Shown here in pieces: positions 35,315 to 44,235 of a stretch of DNA of 64,000 bases. Source of the DNA: Salinicoccus halitifaciens (GTDB lineage: Bacteria > Bacillota > Bacilli > Staphylococcales > Salinicoccaceae). The DNA lies in the NCBI RefSeq assembly GCF_021026095.1, contig NZ_JAJNCU010000001.1, forward strand, positions 496,001 to 560,000, in the 5' to 3' direction. The position numbers were made by a program, and so were the translations under genes. Every line of letters begins with the position of its first letter. Position 1 is the stretch's first letter. The notes below the pieces were generated by a model. The model searched no databases. It worked only from the letters and a program-made list of their open reading frames with translations, and was not told where the DNA came from.

Positions 35315-35343
35315 TTTACCGATAAACTGGGCTTAGATATAAT
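35315..35343 (+). promoter_or_regulatory. Promoter of brxB
   Basis: TTTACC at 35315-35320 and TATAAT at 35338-35343 with a 17-base spacer, 52 bases before the brxB start. Confidence 0.6.
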
Positions 35344-35394
35344 TTTATAAACTCTTGGCATGACAGGGTTTATTTGAACGAGGAGAGATTCGAA

Positions 35395-35832
35395 ATGAAT
35401 ATGGACTTTAACCTGTATATGAACGATATAGTGACGACTGCACGCAGTGAAATGCGTGAATCCGGCTACACCGAGCTTACGACCCCGGAAGAAGTGGATC
35501 AGCATCTGAATAAGAAGGGGACCGCACTTGTAGTGGTCAACTCGGTCTGCGGATGTGCCGGCGGCATCGCACGCCCTGCCGCAAAACACGCATTGAACTA
35601 CGATAAACTGCCTGACCAGCTGCTTACGGTATTCGCCGGCCAGGACAAAGAGGCAACGGAACATGTCCGTGACAGGGCGCCGGATTATCTGCCATCTTCC
35701 CCGTCGTTTGCATTCTTCAAAGACGGTGAGATCGTCGATATGATTGAAAGGCATGAAATCGAAGGGCACGAAACGATGAGCGTCATCACAAACCTGCAGG
35801 CATGGTTCGAAGAGCACTGCGAAGAAATATAA
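35395..35832 (+). CDS. brxB: Bacilliredoxin BrxA/BrxB family
   Basis: Thiol-disulfide protein that removes bacillithiol from S-bacillithiolated proteins. The 145-residue product carries the family CGC motif at Cys52-Gly-Cys54 in NSVCGCAGG. Position directly after bkdB matches B. subtilis YqiW, hence BrxB; sequence alone cannot separate it from BrxA. The TTG at 35374 is rejected since AGGAGA at 35381-35386 lies eight bases before ATG 35395. YpdA at 54828, the bacillithiol disulfide reductase, is its expected partner. Confidence 0.93.
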   Translation: MNMDFNLYMNDIVTTARSEMRESGYTELTTPEEVDQHLNKKGTALVVVNSVCGCAGGIARPAAKHALNYDKLPDQLLTVFAGQDKEATEHVRDRAPDYLPSSPSFAFFKDGEIVDMIERHEIEGHETMSVITNLQAWFEEHCEEI

Positions 35833-35862
35833 AAAAGAGGTCCCTCCGGGACCTCTTTAATT
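35833..35862. terminator. Bidirectional terminator, brxB / prli42
   Basis: An 11-bp inverted repeat, 35834-35844 with 35848-35858, loop TCC, A run on the left and T run on the right. It serves brxB on the plus strand and the small gene that ends at 35866 on the minus strand. Confidence 0.9.
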
Positions 35863-35865
35863 TAG

Positions 35866-35967
35866 TTAAAATGCCGTCAGCATGCTCACTCCGAATAATA
35901 GACCTGAAACGACGATTAAAAACACCATGAACCAAATGACCACTTGTCTAACTTTTTTATTATGCAC
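35866..35967 (-). CDS. prli42: Stressosome-associated miniprotein Prli42-like
   Basis: A 33-residue single-helix membrane protein: MHNKKVRQVVIWFM, then a hydrophobic stretch FLIVVSGLLFG and a short tail SMLTAF. The basic HNKKVR start, one helix and small size resemble Prli42, which in Listeria anchors the stressosome to the membrane and is widespread in Firmicutes. GTG 35967 is chosen since AAGGATGG lies just upstream; the ATG at 35976 overlaps that site. A promoter (TTGATT-N17-TATACT) and a terminator flank it, so it is a self-contained gene. Identification rests on pattern and size, so it is good but not certain. Confidence 0.78.
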   Translation of the reverse strand: MHNKKVRQVVIWFMVFLIVVSGLLFGVSMLTAF

Positions 35968-35997
35968 AAAAACCATCCTTACTAGATTAATGTAACC

Positions 35998-36026
35998 AGT
36001 ATATTACACCAGTTTCCCATAATCAA
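35998..36026 (-). promoter_or_regulatory. Promoter of prli42
   Basis: On the minus strand, TTGATT at 36026-36021 and TATACT at 36003-35998 with a 17-base spacer, about 30 bases before the GTG start. Confidence 0.65.
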
Positions 36027-36047
36027 TATCATTACGGAGGAAAACCC

Positions 36048-37169
36048 ATGAATGAAGAACGTTTGATCAACCAGTTTACAGAGATGCTGAGAGTGGACTC
36101 AGAGTCGGGGCAGGAAAGGGAGATCGCCGACTACCTGATAGAACACTTCACCAAAATGGATGTAGAGGTCATTGAAGATGACAGTGCGGACATCACCGGG
36201 CATGGCGCCGGCAATCTTCTAATCCGCGTCAGGGGCACAGAAGATGTGGCGCCGTTGTATTTCACCGTCCATATGGACACGGTCACACCCGGTAAAGGCA
36301 TCACCCCGAAGATTGAGGGAGACTACATAGTTTCCGACGGCACGACTATACTCGGCAGCGATGATAAGGCGGGCATCGCAGCCCTGATCGAAGCGCTGAA
36401 CATCATCCGGGAAAATGATATCCCGCACGGTGATATCGAAATCGTCATCACCGCCGGTGAAGAGTCCGGACTTGTCGGCGCCAAAGCTTTCGATACCAGC
36501 CAGCTTAAAAGCAAGTTCGGCTATGCGGTCGATTCCACCGGGAAAGTCGGGACCGTCGTCACCAGTGCACCGACGCAGAGTAAAGTGGAAGCGCATATTC
36601 ATGGCAGGACCGCTCATGCCGGTGTTGCACCTGAAGAAGGTGTCAGTGCAATCAATATTGCCGCCAACGCCGTCAGCAGGATGACGCTCGGCAGGATTGA
36701 TCAGGAAACGACAGCCAATATCGGACGGATCGAGGGCGGGAGCGCCACGAACATCGTCGCGGATTATGCCTATGTCCTCGCTGAAACACGCAGTCTTGAC
36801 CCTGAAAAGATGGCAGCACAAGCTGCACATATGAAAGTGGCATTCGAAGAAGCAGCGGCAGAGCTCGGGGGCCGTGCAGAGGTGACAGTCGAGAAGATGT
36901 ATGACCACCTGCATGCAGAACTTGACTCCGAAGTGGTCACGACCGTCAGGACGGCGATTGAAAATATCGGCAGGGAGCCGGACTTCATATCACTCGGCGG
37001 GGGAAGCGACGGCAACGTATTCAACGGGAAAGGCATTCAGACCGTCGTGCTCGGATTGGGGTATGAAAACATCCATACGACTTCTGAAAGGATGCCGATC
37101 GAAGAGCTCATCAAAGCGGCCGAGCTCATCGTGGAGATCATCAAAATCCAGCATTCAAAGCAGGCATAA
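36048..37169 (+). CDS. yqjE: M20 family zinc peptidase, PepT-like (YqjE)
   Basis: Dinuclear zinc aminopeptidase-like enzyme of 373 residues. The M20 motifs are present: HMDT with His75 and Asp77, GSDDKAG around 103-109 with the bridging Asp, GEESG at 137-141 and a C-terminal ENIHTTSERMP with the last His ligand. The family includes tripeptidase T and YqjE of B. subtilis; it probably trims peptides in the cytoplasm. GGAGGAAAACCC precedes the ATG. The gene ends at a hairpin shared with the convergent regulator. Confidence 0.9.
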   Translation: MNEERLINQFTEMLRVDSESGQEREIADYLIEHFTKMDVEVIEDDSADITGHGAGNLLIRVRGTEDVAPLYFTVHMDTVTPGKGITPKIEGDYIVSDGTTILGSDDKAGIAALIEALNIIRENDIPHGDIEIVITAGEESGLVGAKAFDTSQLKSKFGYAVDSTGKVGTVVTSAPTQSKVEAHIHGRTAHAGVAPEEGVSAINIAANAVSRMTLGRIDQETTANIGRIEGGSATNIVADYAYVLAETRSLDPEKMAAQAAHMKVAFEEAAAELGGRAEVTVEKMYDHLHAELDSEVVTTVRTAIENIGREPDFISLGGGSDGNVFNGKGIQTVVLGLGYENIHTTSERMPIEELIKAAELIVEIIKIQHSKQA

Positions 37170-37208
37170 AAAGAAGGTGGTGACATCCAATGTCATCACC
37201 TTCTTTTT
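37168..37208. terminator. Bidirectional terminator, yqjE / AraC-type regulator
   Basis: An 18-bp inverted repeat with one G-T pair, 37168-37185 with 37191-37208, A run on the left and T run on the right, between the two convergent stop codons. Confidence 0.9.
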
Positions 37209-38050
37209 CATTCAAGCGCCTGCCAGACCTGTATTTTAGAATCGGAATAACCGATATCAAACGGGCTCTTGATCACTTCAATGGAAAAGTTGCAGTTCAA
37301 ATCCCGTTTGACCTTGAAGCGCCATCTCCTGAAAATGTACTGATAAATATCTTCCATCACGGTGCCGGCTTTCCCGGTACCTTCAAAAACCGTGAAATCA
37401 CCAGACTCCGTATAAGTCTCATCGAAAGGCACCGCATCCGTCGAGGCGACCCCGATCATCAGCTCCATTTCATCTTTGACGATCCTCTCATGCAGAATGA
37501 TGCCTTTGACACGACCGCTGTTGAATCCGAGAAGTTCATCAATCAGGCCGTTTTTTTCAAGGTTTTTCAGCATTTCCATTTTCTTATCGCGGGTATAATC
37601 ATTGAGTGAGAAATACCGGGTGAATCCGACTATCCTGAAGCTGTCGATATGGACGGTCCGGGAGGGATATTCAGGTTTGTCGACAGGGACGACTTCGAAT
37701 GTGATGCGTTCGAGGAGATCAAGCGACCGGATATGTTTTTCAGTTTCGTAAGGGGAGATGCCCATACGCGCCTTGTACAGTTCCTTGAATTCATCCGCAT
37801 CCCTGTAGCCGTAATATTTCGCAATATCCAGAAGCCTGCGGTGACCTTCATAAAGTTCATATGCTATCTCGGTCATTCTGCGTTTCTGCTGATATTCATA
37901 AGGTGTCATGCCCACCAGCGAAGTGAATATGGTGATGAAGGACTTCGGCTCGACGCCGAGTTCATGCAATGCAGAGCTGAAGTCGATTTCTTCCCTTAAA
38001 CGGTCTTCTATATATATGATGAATTTTTCAATAAAATTAACAGTCTCCAT
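37208..38050 (-). CDS. AraC-family regulator with GyrI-like effector domain
   Basis: Transcriptional regulator of 280 residues. The N-terminal ~110 residues form two helix-turn-helix units of the AraC type (GVEPKSFITIFTSLVGMTPYEY and LLDIAKYYGYRDADEFKELY with GISPYE). The C-terminal ~160 residues look like a GyrI/SOUL-like effector-binding domain (IVGFTRYFSLN, GRVKGIILHE, FTVFEGTGKAG), as in Rob- and BmrR-type sensors of small hydrophobic molecules. The target genes and ligand are unknown; no obvious partner lies next to it. ATG 38050 is chosen over TTG 38071, although AAGGTGG is 11 bases upstream. Confidence 0.8.
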   Translation of the reverse strand: METVNFIEKFIIYIEDRLREEIDFSSALHELGVEPKSFITIFTSLVGMTPYEYQQKRRMTEIAYELYEGHRRLLDIAKYYGYRDADEFKELYKARMGISPYETEKHIRSLDLLERITFEVVPVDKPEYPSRTVHIDSFRIVGFTRYFSLNDYTRDKKMEMLKNLEKNGLIDELLGFNSGRVKGIILHERIVKDEMELMIGVASTDAVPFDETYTESGDFTVFEGTGKAGTVMEDIYQYIFRRWRFKVKRDLNCNFSIEVIKSPFDIGYSDSKIQVWQALE

Positions 38051-38165
38051 ACTGCCTGATGCCACCTTCAAAGTTCATTTCTTATATCATAATTATTTCA
38101 CTGTCATCTTAAAAACACAATTATTATGATATAATTAAAAAATCAATTAAGACAGGTGATTTTTT

Positions 38166-39101
38166 ATGCAATTTACAGTTCTCGGCTCAGGTGCAGGGCT
38201 GCCATCCAAAAAAAGACACACCCAAAGCTATGTATTGGATGCGGTGGATGAAATCAATCAGTATATAATGATCGATGCGGGGGAAGCATTGCAGCACAGG
38301 ATACTCCATACCGGCATCAAACCTTCGAAAGTCAGGAATATATTCATCACACATCTCCATGGTGACCACATTTACGGCCTGCCGGGCTTCCTGTCGTCGC
38401 GTGCGCACCAGGGCGGGGAGGATGTGCCGCTTGCCATTTACGGGCCCCGGGGCTTGGCCCGGTGGCTGGATGTCACATTTGAAATCAGCGGGTCCCGTTT
38501 GAACTATCCACTCGAAATAATTGAGATCACGCACGGCGACTGCATCGAAATGGACGGCTTCAAAGTCCATGTGCATCTGCTCGACCATAACATCGACAGC
38601 TTCTTGTATGTCTTCAAGGAAAATGATAAAAAAGGTGCGCTGGACCCGGAAAAACTGAAGCGCATCGGCCTCCAGCCGGGACCGTCCTATGCCCGCATCA
38701 AAAATGCGGAAATCTTTGAATTCAACGGCGAAACTTACCATACAGCAGACTTCACCGGTCCTGACATCACAGGCCGGAAAATTGCCGTGCACGGGGATAC
38801 ACGTGTGATCACGACACCTGGGTACATGTCCCTCGTGGACGGCAGTGACCTCATCGTACACGAGGGGACTTATCTCGACGGGGAACGTGAAAAAGCACAC
38901 CGGTATTTCCATTCGGAAATCACCGATGTGCTCGACAACTTTAAAAGCATAAATTACGGATCACTGCTGATCACCCATTTGAGCAATCGCTATGAAGATG
39001 GTTTTTTGGATGGGCTGGATGAAAAGCTGCCTTCAAACGTCCATATCACCCACGATTTCTTCGAACATCCCATCTTACGTAATTCTCAAGGAAATAAGTG
39101 A
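38166..39101 (+). CDS. rnz: Ribonuclease Z
   Basis: Zinc endonuclease that trims the 3' end of tRNA precursors lacking an encoded CCA. The 311-residue product has the metallo-beta-lactamase motif HLHGDH at 63-68 with the following GLPGFLSSR, a long flexible arm region and later ligands in HGDTR, HEGTY and HFHSEI-type positions (YFHSEITD). ACAGGTGAT precedes the ATG. Its last 56 bases overlap the convergent yqkD gene, with no terminator between them. Confidence 0.94.
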   Translation: MQFTVLGSGAGLPSKKRHTQSYVLDAVDEINQYIMIDAGEALQHRILHTGIKPSKVRNIFITHLHGDHIYGLPGFLSSRAHQGGEDVPLAIYGPRGLARWLDVTFEISGSRLNYPLEIIEITHGDCIEMDGFKVHVHLLDHNIDSFLYVFKENDKKGALDPEKLKRIGLQPGPSYARIKNAEIFEFNGETYHTADFTGPDITGRKIAVHGDTRVITTPGYMSLVDGSDLIVHEGTYLDGEREKAHRYFHSEITDVLDNFKSINYGSLLITHLSNRYEDGFLDGLDEKLPSNVHITHDFFEHPILRNSQGNK

Positions 39102-39987
39102 CTTTTGCGACGTAGGCCTCCTGATTGCGGTTGAAGCTTTCAACATGGCCGCCTCGCCCGGGGTACCAGGCCATCTTGGGCCCTTTTTTCTTTTCGTACA
39201 GTTCTTTCGTCTGGTGATAAGGTATGAATTTGTCATTTTTAGAATGTATGAATAATATCGGCTGTTCTATTTTGTCTATAATCCTTATTGGAGATACTTT
39301 GAACAGTGAAAATTTGCTCCTTACACGGAAGAAAAGGTTCGTCACAATCAGAATAAATGGAGAAGCGACTCTTGAATACTGGCCGAATATGAAAGTCAGC
39401 TGGTCGGCGAACTTTGAGAACGAGGCATCGGAAATATAAAATTTCGCCTCATTTGAAAGCTCACCTGCATAGAGCAGCATGGTCGCCGCACCCATGGATT
39501 CACCATGGATGCCAAACTCGATATCCTCCCCGTAATGTTCATGCAGATATTTGACGACACTCTCAAGGTCGTATTTCTCATAGAAGCCGTATGTGGAATG
39601 GATGCCTCCCGAATCACCATGCCTTCTTGCATCGTAGATCACACAGTTGTAGCCCATCTCCACAAACATGTTCAAATACTTGATGGAACTGATTTTGTTT
39701 TCGGTGACACCGTGGCACAGCACCACCCACTTGTTCGTATCATTCGGATAGACAAAGACGGCATTGATACTGTAGTCGAATCTGGATGGAATTAAGATAT
39801 TGTCCTGGGGCAGCTTTCTGAATTCCTCCAGGTTTATCCGCTTCGCCCTTGTTTCCCGGCGTTTGATCACTTCCACATCGCGGAGTTTGAAAAAGAGCGT
39901 CTGTGTAGAGGCATAATAACCGAGTGAGACCAGTATGGTCACCACTGAAAGTATGCCTGTCCAAATCCATTTGCCTAATTTTTTCAT
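39046..39987 (-). CDS. yqkD: Alpha/beta hydrolase YqkD
   Basis: Membrane-anchored hydrolase of 313 residues. An N-terminal hydrophobic helix (about residues 7-26) is followed by an alpha/beta hydrolase domain with the nucleophile elbow GESMGA (Ser164), the oxyanion region LCHGVTENK, and Asp/His of the triad in HSKNDKFIP and GGHVESF. It resembles B. subtilis YqkD; the substrate is unknown. Its start overlaps the stop of yqkF by four bases. The 3' end lies antisense to the rnz 3' end. Confidence 0.88.
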   Translation of the reverse strand: MKKLGKWIWTGILSVVTILVSLGYYASTQTLFFKLRDVEVIKRRETRAKRINLEEFRKLPQDNILIPSRFDYSINAVFVYPNDTNKWVVLCHGVTENKISSIKYLNMFVEMGYNCVIYDARRHGDSGGIHSTYGFYEKYDLESVVKYLHEHYGEDIEFGIHGESMGAATMLLYAGELSNEAKFYISDASFSKFADQLTFIFGQYSRVASPFILIVTNLFFRVRSKFSLFKVSPIRIIDKIEQPILFIHSKNDKFIPYHQTKELYEKKKGPKMAWYPGRGGHVESFNRNQEAYVAKVTYFLENYVRWDVRRNRG

Positions 39988-40895
39988 GATCTATGGTCCT
40001 CGTACTTTTCTTTTTTAAACAGCTCATCCAGTGACCGTAAATCCTCTTTTGGCATTGAAGCTGCTTTTTCGAAACTGTTCATATTGTCCTCCAACTGTTT
40101 CAGGCTGCTCACACCATTTACTATGACAGCGCCCTTATCGATGAGATACTTGAACGACAGGGCGGTCAGATCATCATGCTCGCGCCTGAGCGTCCCGAAG
40201 ATGCCGCGCAAGTCCTTCTGTGAGTAATTAAGGATACCATCAGGGAATTTCTCTTTCAAGTGGGCTTCGTGGCGTTCTGTGAACAGCCCCTGCATCAACG
40301 GCCCTCTGGCGAGTATGACGATGTCCTTCAGGTCTTCCAGCAATTCCACCGGACGATTGTCGAGTGGGTTCAGCTGAAGCATCAGCGTATCGATATTGCT
40401 GTTCTTATAATAGTAGTCTATGACATTTGGACGTATGGATGAAATGCCGTAGCTTCTGATCAGGCCTTCGGATTTCAATTCCTCGAATGCAAGTATCGTT
40501 TCCTCCTTGTCATCTTCGATTGTGCCTCCGTGAAGCTGATACAGATCGATATGATCCATATCCAATCGGCGGAGTGATTCTTGAACCTGGGTTTTGATAT
40601 ATTTCCTGCCCGGGTTCCATCCGATCTTCTTCTTCAGCGTCTTATCAAATTCATTGCCGACTTTGGTGCCCGTATGGAAATTATATCTGCTCCGGTACCT
40701 CTTCAAAATCTTTCCGACTACAGTTTCATTTTCACCGTACTGATATAAGTCGGCAGTATCAAAATAATTGATATTTTGGGACAGAGCATATTCGATGATC
40801 TCTTCTGTCCTGATTTCATCTTCGATCGGTAAGTTCATGCAGCCCAAAGACATGCGGGAAAATGCCAATCCACTTTTCGATTCAATATATTCCAT
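39984..40895 (-). CDS. yqkF: Aldo/keto reductase YqkF
   Basis: NADPH-dependent reductase of aldehydes or ketones, 303 residues, with the AKR barrel signature. The catalytic tetrad is visible: Asp46 (FDTAD), Tyr53 (YQYG), Lys78 (TGTK) and His122 (QLHGG). It corresponds to B. subtilis YqkF, next to nudF. It is transcribed divergently from nudF and is coupled to yqkD by an ATGA overlap. The physiological substrate cannot be told from sequence. Confidence 0.92.
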   Translation of the reverse strand: MEYIESKSGLAFSRMSLGCMNLPIEDEIRTEEIIEYALSQNINYFDTADLYQYGENETVVGKILKRYRSRYNFHTGTKVGNEFDKTLKKKIGWNPGRKYIKTQVQESLRRLDMDHIDLYQLHGGTIEDDKEETILAFEELKSEGLIRSYGISSIRPNVIDYYYKNSNIDTLMLQLNPLDNRPVELLEDLKDIVILARGPLMQGLFTERHEAHLKEKFPDGILNYSQKDLRGIFGTLRREHDDLTALSFKYLIDKGAVIVNGVSSLKQLEDNMNSFEKAASMPKEDLRSLDELFKKEKYEDHRS

Positions 40896-41008
40896 GTATA
40901 TTACTCCTTTACATTCACGGGTAGAATTATTATATCAATAAAACGCACAAAAATTGAGTTTAAATCACCAAAGCGTTTCCGCCCTTTTTAAAGCAATAAT
41001 TTTAGTGC

Positions 41009-41014
41009 TATAAT
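41009..41014 (+). promoter_or_regulatory. Probable -10 box of nudF
   Basis: TATAAT at 41009-41014 in the divergent yqkF-nudF gap, 31 bases before the nudF ATG; the -35 (TTTTAA around 40986) is weak. Confidence 0.45.
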
Positions 41015-41045
41015 TGTGGATATAAAAAAGCCAAGGAGCATTGAC

Positions 41046-41594
41046 ATGACCAACAGCAAATCATATGAGCACTTGAAAGAAGAGATCCTCGAAAGCGATG
41101 AGATATTCAACGGCAGGGTGATCAAAGTCACACATGATAAAGTGAGGCTGCCGGACGGTGAAACCTCATACAGGGAGATTGTCCACCATAACGGTGCCGT
41201 TGCAATCATACCGGTCCATGAAGATCATTTATATTTTGTCAGGCAGTTCAGGGTGCCGACCGGTGAAGTGCTGCTCGAAATCCCTGCCGGCAAAGTGGAG
41301 CGTGATGAGGCGCCGGCCGATACTGCAGAAAAGGAATTGAAGGAAGAAATCGGTGCAGTGAGCCCTGAGATCCGGAAGTTGTACGAATTTTACACCGCCC
41401 CCGGGTTTGCAAGTGAACTTATCCATCTGTATATTGCAGAGGAGCTGAAATTCGAGGCACAGGCACTGGAGGCCGATGAATTCCTGGATATAGAAAAGGT
41501 CCATGTCGATTCACTCCGGTCCGCTCTTGAAGAAGGTAAATTCCGTGATGCCAAAACCATCATTGCTGTACAGTATGTATTGGCACATTTGTGA
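41046..41594 (+). CDS. nudF: ADP-ribose pyrophosphatase (Nudix hydrolase)
   Basis: Hydrolyses ADP-ribose to AMP and ribose 5-phosphate, removing a reactive metabolite. The 182-residue product has a Nudix box starting at GKVERDE and continuing TAEKELKEEIGA (about residues 84-106); the canonical Arg of REUXEEXGU is Lys here. ATG 41046 with AAGGAG seven bases upstream is chosen over the upstream in-frame opening at 41016. It is followed by fur in the conserved nudF-fur-xerD order. Confidence 0.92.
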   Translation: MTNSKSYEHLKEEILESDEIFNGRVIKVTHDKVRLPDGETSYREIVHHNGAVAIIPVHEDHLYFVRQFRVPTGEVLLEIPAGKVERDEAPADTAEKELKEEIGAVSPEIRKLYEFYTAPGFASELIHLYIAEELKFEAQALEADEFLDIEKVHVDSLRSALEEGKFRDAKTIIAVQYVLAHL

Positions 41595-41617
41595 TTCTCA
41601 ATTAGAAAAGTTTTTAT

Positions 41618-41632
41618 TTATAATAATTATTA
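41618..41632 (+). promoter_or_regulatory. PerR/Fur-box-like operator upstream of fur
   Basis: TTATAATAATTATTA matches the PerR box TTATAATNATTATAA at all but one defined position and also resembles a Fur box. It lies directly upstream of the fur promoter. PerR control of fur is known in S. aureus. Confidence 0.6.
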
Positions 41633-41637
41633 ATAAC

Positions 41638-41666
41638 TTTCAATCCTGGAAGAAGTTTTGTATAAT
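41638..41666 (+). promoter_or_regulatory. Promoter of fur
   Basis: TTTCAA at 41638-41643 and TATAAT at 41661-41666 with a 17-base spacer. Transcription from about 41673 leaves too little leader for a start at 41681 and supports GTG 41702. Confidence 0.55.
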
Positions 41667-41701
41667 GAATTTATTGATTAATGATTAAAGTAGGTGGCGT
41701 C

Positions 41702-42163
41702 GTGGAAAACAGAATCCAGCATATCAAAGAAGCCCTTCATGATGCAAAATACAAATTGACACCACAACGAGAAGTGACACTCCGGGTATTATTGGAAAAC
41801 GAGAGTGATCACCTGAGCGCAGAAGATGTATTCATGAAAGTGAAGGAAAAATACCCCGAAATCGGCCTGGCCACCGTATACCGCACCCTTGAACTCCTCA
41901 ACGAGCTGAAGATTTTGGATAAGATCAATTTCGGTGACGGTGTCGCCCGTTATGACCTCCGCAAAGAAGGTGCAGAACATTTCCATCATCATCTGGTATG
42001 CATCAGCTGCGGATCTGTTCAGGAGATAGAGGAAGACCTGCTCGGGGATGTGGAAATCAAAGTTGAGAATGATTTTCACTTTAAAGTAACCGATCACCGT
42101 CTGACTTTTCACGGTGTGTGCAAAAGTTGTACACTGGTGATGGAGAAGATCAAAGATGATTGA
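41702..42163 (+). CDS. fur: Ferric uptake regulator Fur
   Basis: Iron-dependent repressor of iron uptake genes. The 153-residue product has the winged-helix domain (LTPQREVTLRVLLEN and ATVYRTLELLNEL), the metal segment HFHHHLVCISCGSV with the first zinc CxxC, and a second CxxC-like CKSC near the C-terminus. GTG 41702 is used since AGGTGG lies just upstream and the promoter leaves no leader for ATG 41681; the latter would add seven residues. Fur rather than PerR or Zur is inferred from gene order (nudF-fur-xerD). It overlaps xerD by eight bases. Confidence 0.9.
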   Translation: MENRIQHIKEALHDAKYKLTPQREVTLRVLLENESDHLSAEDVFMKVKEKYPEIGLATVYRTLELLNELKILDKINFGDGVARYDLRKEGAEHFHHHLVCISCGSVQEIEEDLLGDVEIKVENDFHFKVTDHRLTFHGVCKSCTLVMEKIKDD

Positions 42164-43043
42164 AAAACATGTTGATGAATACATCACCTTCCTCAAAATT
42201 GAAAAAGGGCTGAGTCCGGCTTCGCTCAGTTCATATAAACAGGATTTGAATCATTACTTAATATATCTTGATGAGCAGGGCATCACTTCCCTGGCAAAAG
42301 TGGACACCGATGTATTGATCGGTTTCATCAGATACATGACTGAAAAAGGATTGAGCCCGAAGACGATTTCCAGGACACAGTCGACGCTCAGGAACTTTCA
42401 TCAGTTCCTGCTGAATCAGGATGTGATCGAAGTCAATCCGGCCGTCAAGCTGACCGCAGTGCGCGGGGAGAAGAAGCTGCCGGTATATTTGACCATAGAA
42501 GAGATGGAGACGCTGCTTGCAACACCTGATGATTCTCCGGCAGGGATGCGCGACAGCACCATGATGGAAGTGCTTTACGCTTCCGGCATCAGGGTGAGTG
42601 AGCTGATCAGCATCAAACGTGCGGACGTCAATACTGAAATGGGCTTCATCAGGGTCAGCGGCAAAGGCAGCAAGGAACGCATCGTGCCGATCACGGACTT
42701 CGTCGCCCGGCAGCTGGATGAGTACATCAGCAGCATAAGGCCCCGGCTGCTCAAGGCCGAGGACACCGAGGACCTTTTCATCACCAACCGGGGCAGGGGC
42801 TTCACCCGTCAGGGACTATGGAAGACCATCAAGAAATATGAAGTGCTGAGCGGCATCAACAAAAATATCACGCCGCACACTTTCCGGCATTCATTTGCAA
42901 CACACCTGATAGAAAACGGTGCGGATTTAAGGGCGGTCCAGGAGATGCTGGGCCATTCGGATATCAGCACCACCCAGATCTACACGCAGATCTCCGCTTC
43001 GAAAATCCGTGAGATGTATAAACAATTCCACCCGAGAAAGTAG
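42156..43043 (+). CDS. xerD: Site-specific tyrosine recombinase XerD
   Basis: Resolves chromosome dimers at dif with XerC. The 295-residue product has the SAM-like core-binding domain (1-100) and the catalytic domain with Arg146 (ASGIRVSEL), Lys170 (SGKGSKER), His241 and Arg244 (HTFRHSF), His267 (LGHSDI) and nucleophile Tyr276 (TQIYTQ). Length and order next to fur and deoB identify XerD rather than a phage integrase. It overlaps the fur stop. Confidence 0.96.
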   Translation: MIEKHVDEYITFLKIEKGLSPASLSSYKQDLNHYLIYLDEQGITSLAKVDTDVLIGFIRYMTEKGLSPKTISRTQSTLRNFHQFLLNQDVIEVNPAVKLTAVRGEKKLPVYLTIEEMETLLATPDDSPAGMRDSTMMEVLYASGIRVSELISIKRADVNTEMGFIRVSGKGSKERIVPITDFVARQLDEYISSIRPRLLKAEDTEDLFITNRGRGFTRQGLWKTIKKYEVLSGINKNITPHTFRHSFATHLIENGADLRAVQEMLGHSDISTTQIYTQISASKIREMYKQFHPRK

Positions 43044-43050
43044 GTATAAT

Positions 43051-44235
43051 ATGTTTAAAAGAATTCATTTGACAGTGCTTGATTCAGTCGGCATCGGGGC
43101 GCAGCACGATGCCCGGGAATTCGGGGATGAAGGTGCGCACACGCTTAAGCACCTGCTTGAAGATTCCCCCGTCACCCTCGGCAACCTCGAAAAGATGGGG
43201 CTCGGCTGCATTGATGCGCTTCCTGGGGTCGGCTGCCCTGACGAACCGCAGGCTTTTTACAGCAAGATGGCGGAAATATCCAGAGGCAAAGATACGATGA
43301 CCGGCCATTGGGAAATCGCCGGCCTCAATATAAAGGAGCCGTTCAAGGTCTATCCCGACGGTTTCCCGGAAGAGCTGCTCGATAAAATCAAGGAAGCGAC
43401 CGGCCGGGGGATCGTCGGCAACATCCCTGCGAGCGGCACGGAAATCATCAAAGATTACGGGGAACACCAGCTTGAGACCGGTGATCTGATCATATACACA
43501 TCAAATGACCCGGTGCTCCAGATTGCGGCCCATGAGGAAGTCATTCCTCTGGAAGAGCTGTATGAAATCTGCGAGAAAGTGAGGGAGATGACGAAAGAGC
43601 CTGAATTCCTTGTCGGCCGCGTCATCGCAAGACCTTTCACCGGCACAAACAAGCATGATTTCACAAGAACCGAAAACAGGCATGACTATGCACTTGAACC
43701 TTTCGGCAGGACTGTTCTGAACGCGCTTCAGGATGATGGGAAGGATGTCATAGCGATCGGCAAGATCAACGACATCTTCACCGGTTCCGGCATCACCGAC
43801 TCGGTCAGGACAAAAAGCAACGATGATGGGGTGGATAAGCTGCTCGAAGTGATGGACCGGGATTTTGAGGGCCTGTCATTTTTGAACCTCGTTGATTTTG
43901 ATGCTTTATATGGCCACAGGCGGGACCCCGCAGGTTATTCCAATGCCTTGAAAGAGTTTGATGAAAGGCTGCCGGAGATCGTTGAAAAGCTCGGGGAGGA
44001 TGATCTGTTGATCATCACCGCCGACCACGGCAACGACCCCACACACACGGGCACCGATCATACAAGGGAGTATGTACCGCTCCTCATCACGTCCAAAAGA
44101 GACCTGGACTACGGACCGATCCGCCAGAGTGAGACATTCAGCGACCTGGCGGCGACGATAGCAGAGAACTTCGGTGTCGAGTACGAGACAGAAGGCAGAA
44201 GTTTATTAAGTGAGATCATCAAAGATGAAAAATAA
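43051..44235 (+). CDS. deoB: Phosphopentomutase
   Basis: Interconverts ribose 1- and 5-phosphate (and deoxy forms) in nucleoside salvage. The 394-residue alkaline phosphatase-superfamily enzyme shows [11 protein letters not shown] at the N-terminus (Asp11), the phosphorylated-Thr region [10 protein letters not shown] (about residues 79-88), [12 protein letters not shown], and the metal site [21 protein letters not shown] 43051 is used rather than the frame opening inside xerD. In B. subtilis pupG/punA follows; here a 27-residue membrane peptide and a terminator do. Confidence 0.96.
   Translation: MFKRIHLTVLDSVGIGAQHDAREFGDEGAHTLKHLLEDSPVTLGNLEKMGLGCIDALPGVGCPDEPQAFYSKMAEISRGKDTMTGHWEIAGLNIKEPFKVYPDGFPEELLDKIKEATGRGIVGNIPASGTEIIKDYGEHQLETGDLIIYTSNDPVLQIAAHEEVIPLEELYEICEKVREMTKEPEFLVGRVIARPFTGTNKHDFTRTENRHDYALEPFGRTVLNALQDDGKDVIAIGKINDIFTGSGITDSVRTKSNDDGVDKLLEVMDRDFEGLSFLNLVDFDALYGHRRDPAGYSNALKEFDERLPEIVEKLGEDDLLIITADHGNDPTHTGTDHTREYVPLLITSKRDLDYGPIRQSETFSDLAATIAENFGVEYETEGRSLLSEIIKDEK

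Noticed and set aside
38187-38912. A 241-codon minus-strand frame opposite rnz
   Set aside because: Antisense shadow; rnz carries all catalytic motifs on the other strand.
41681-41701. ATG 41681 as the fur start
   Set aside because: It lies about eight bases after the expected transcription start and has no Shine-Dalgarno.
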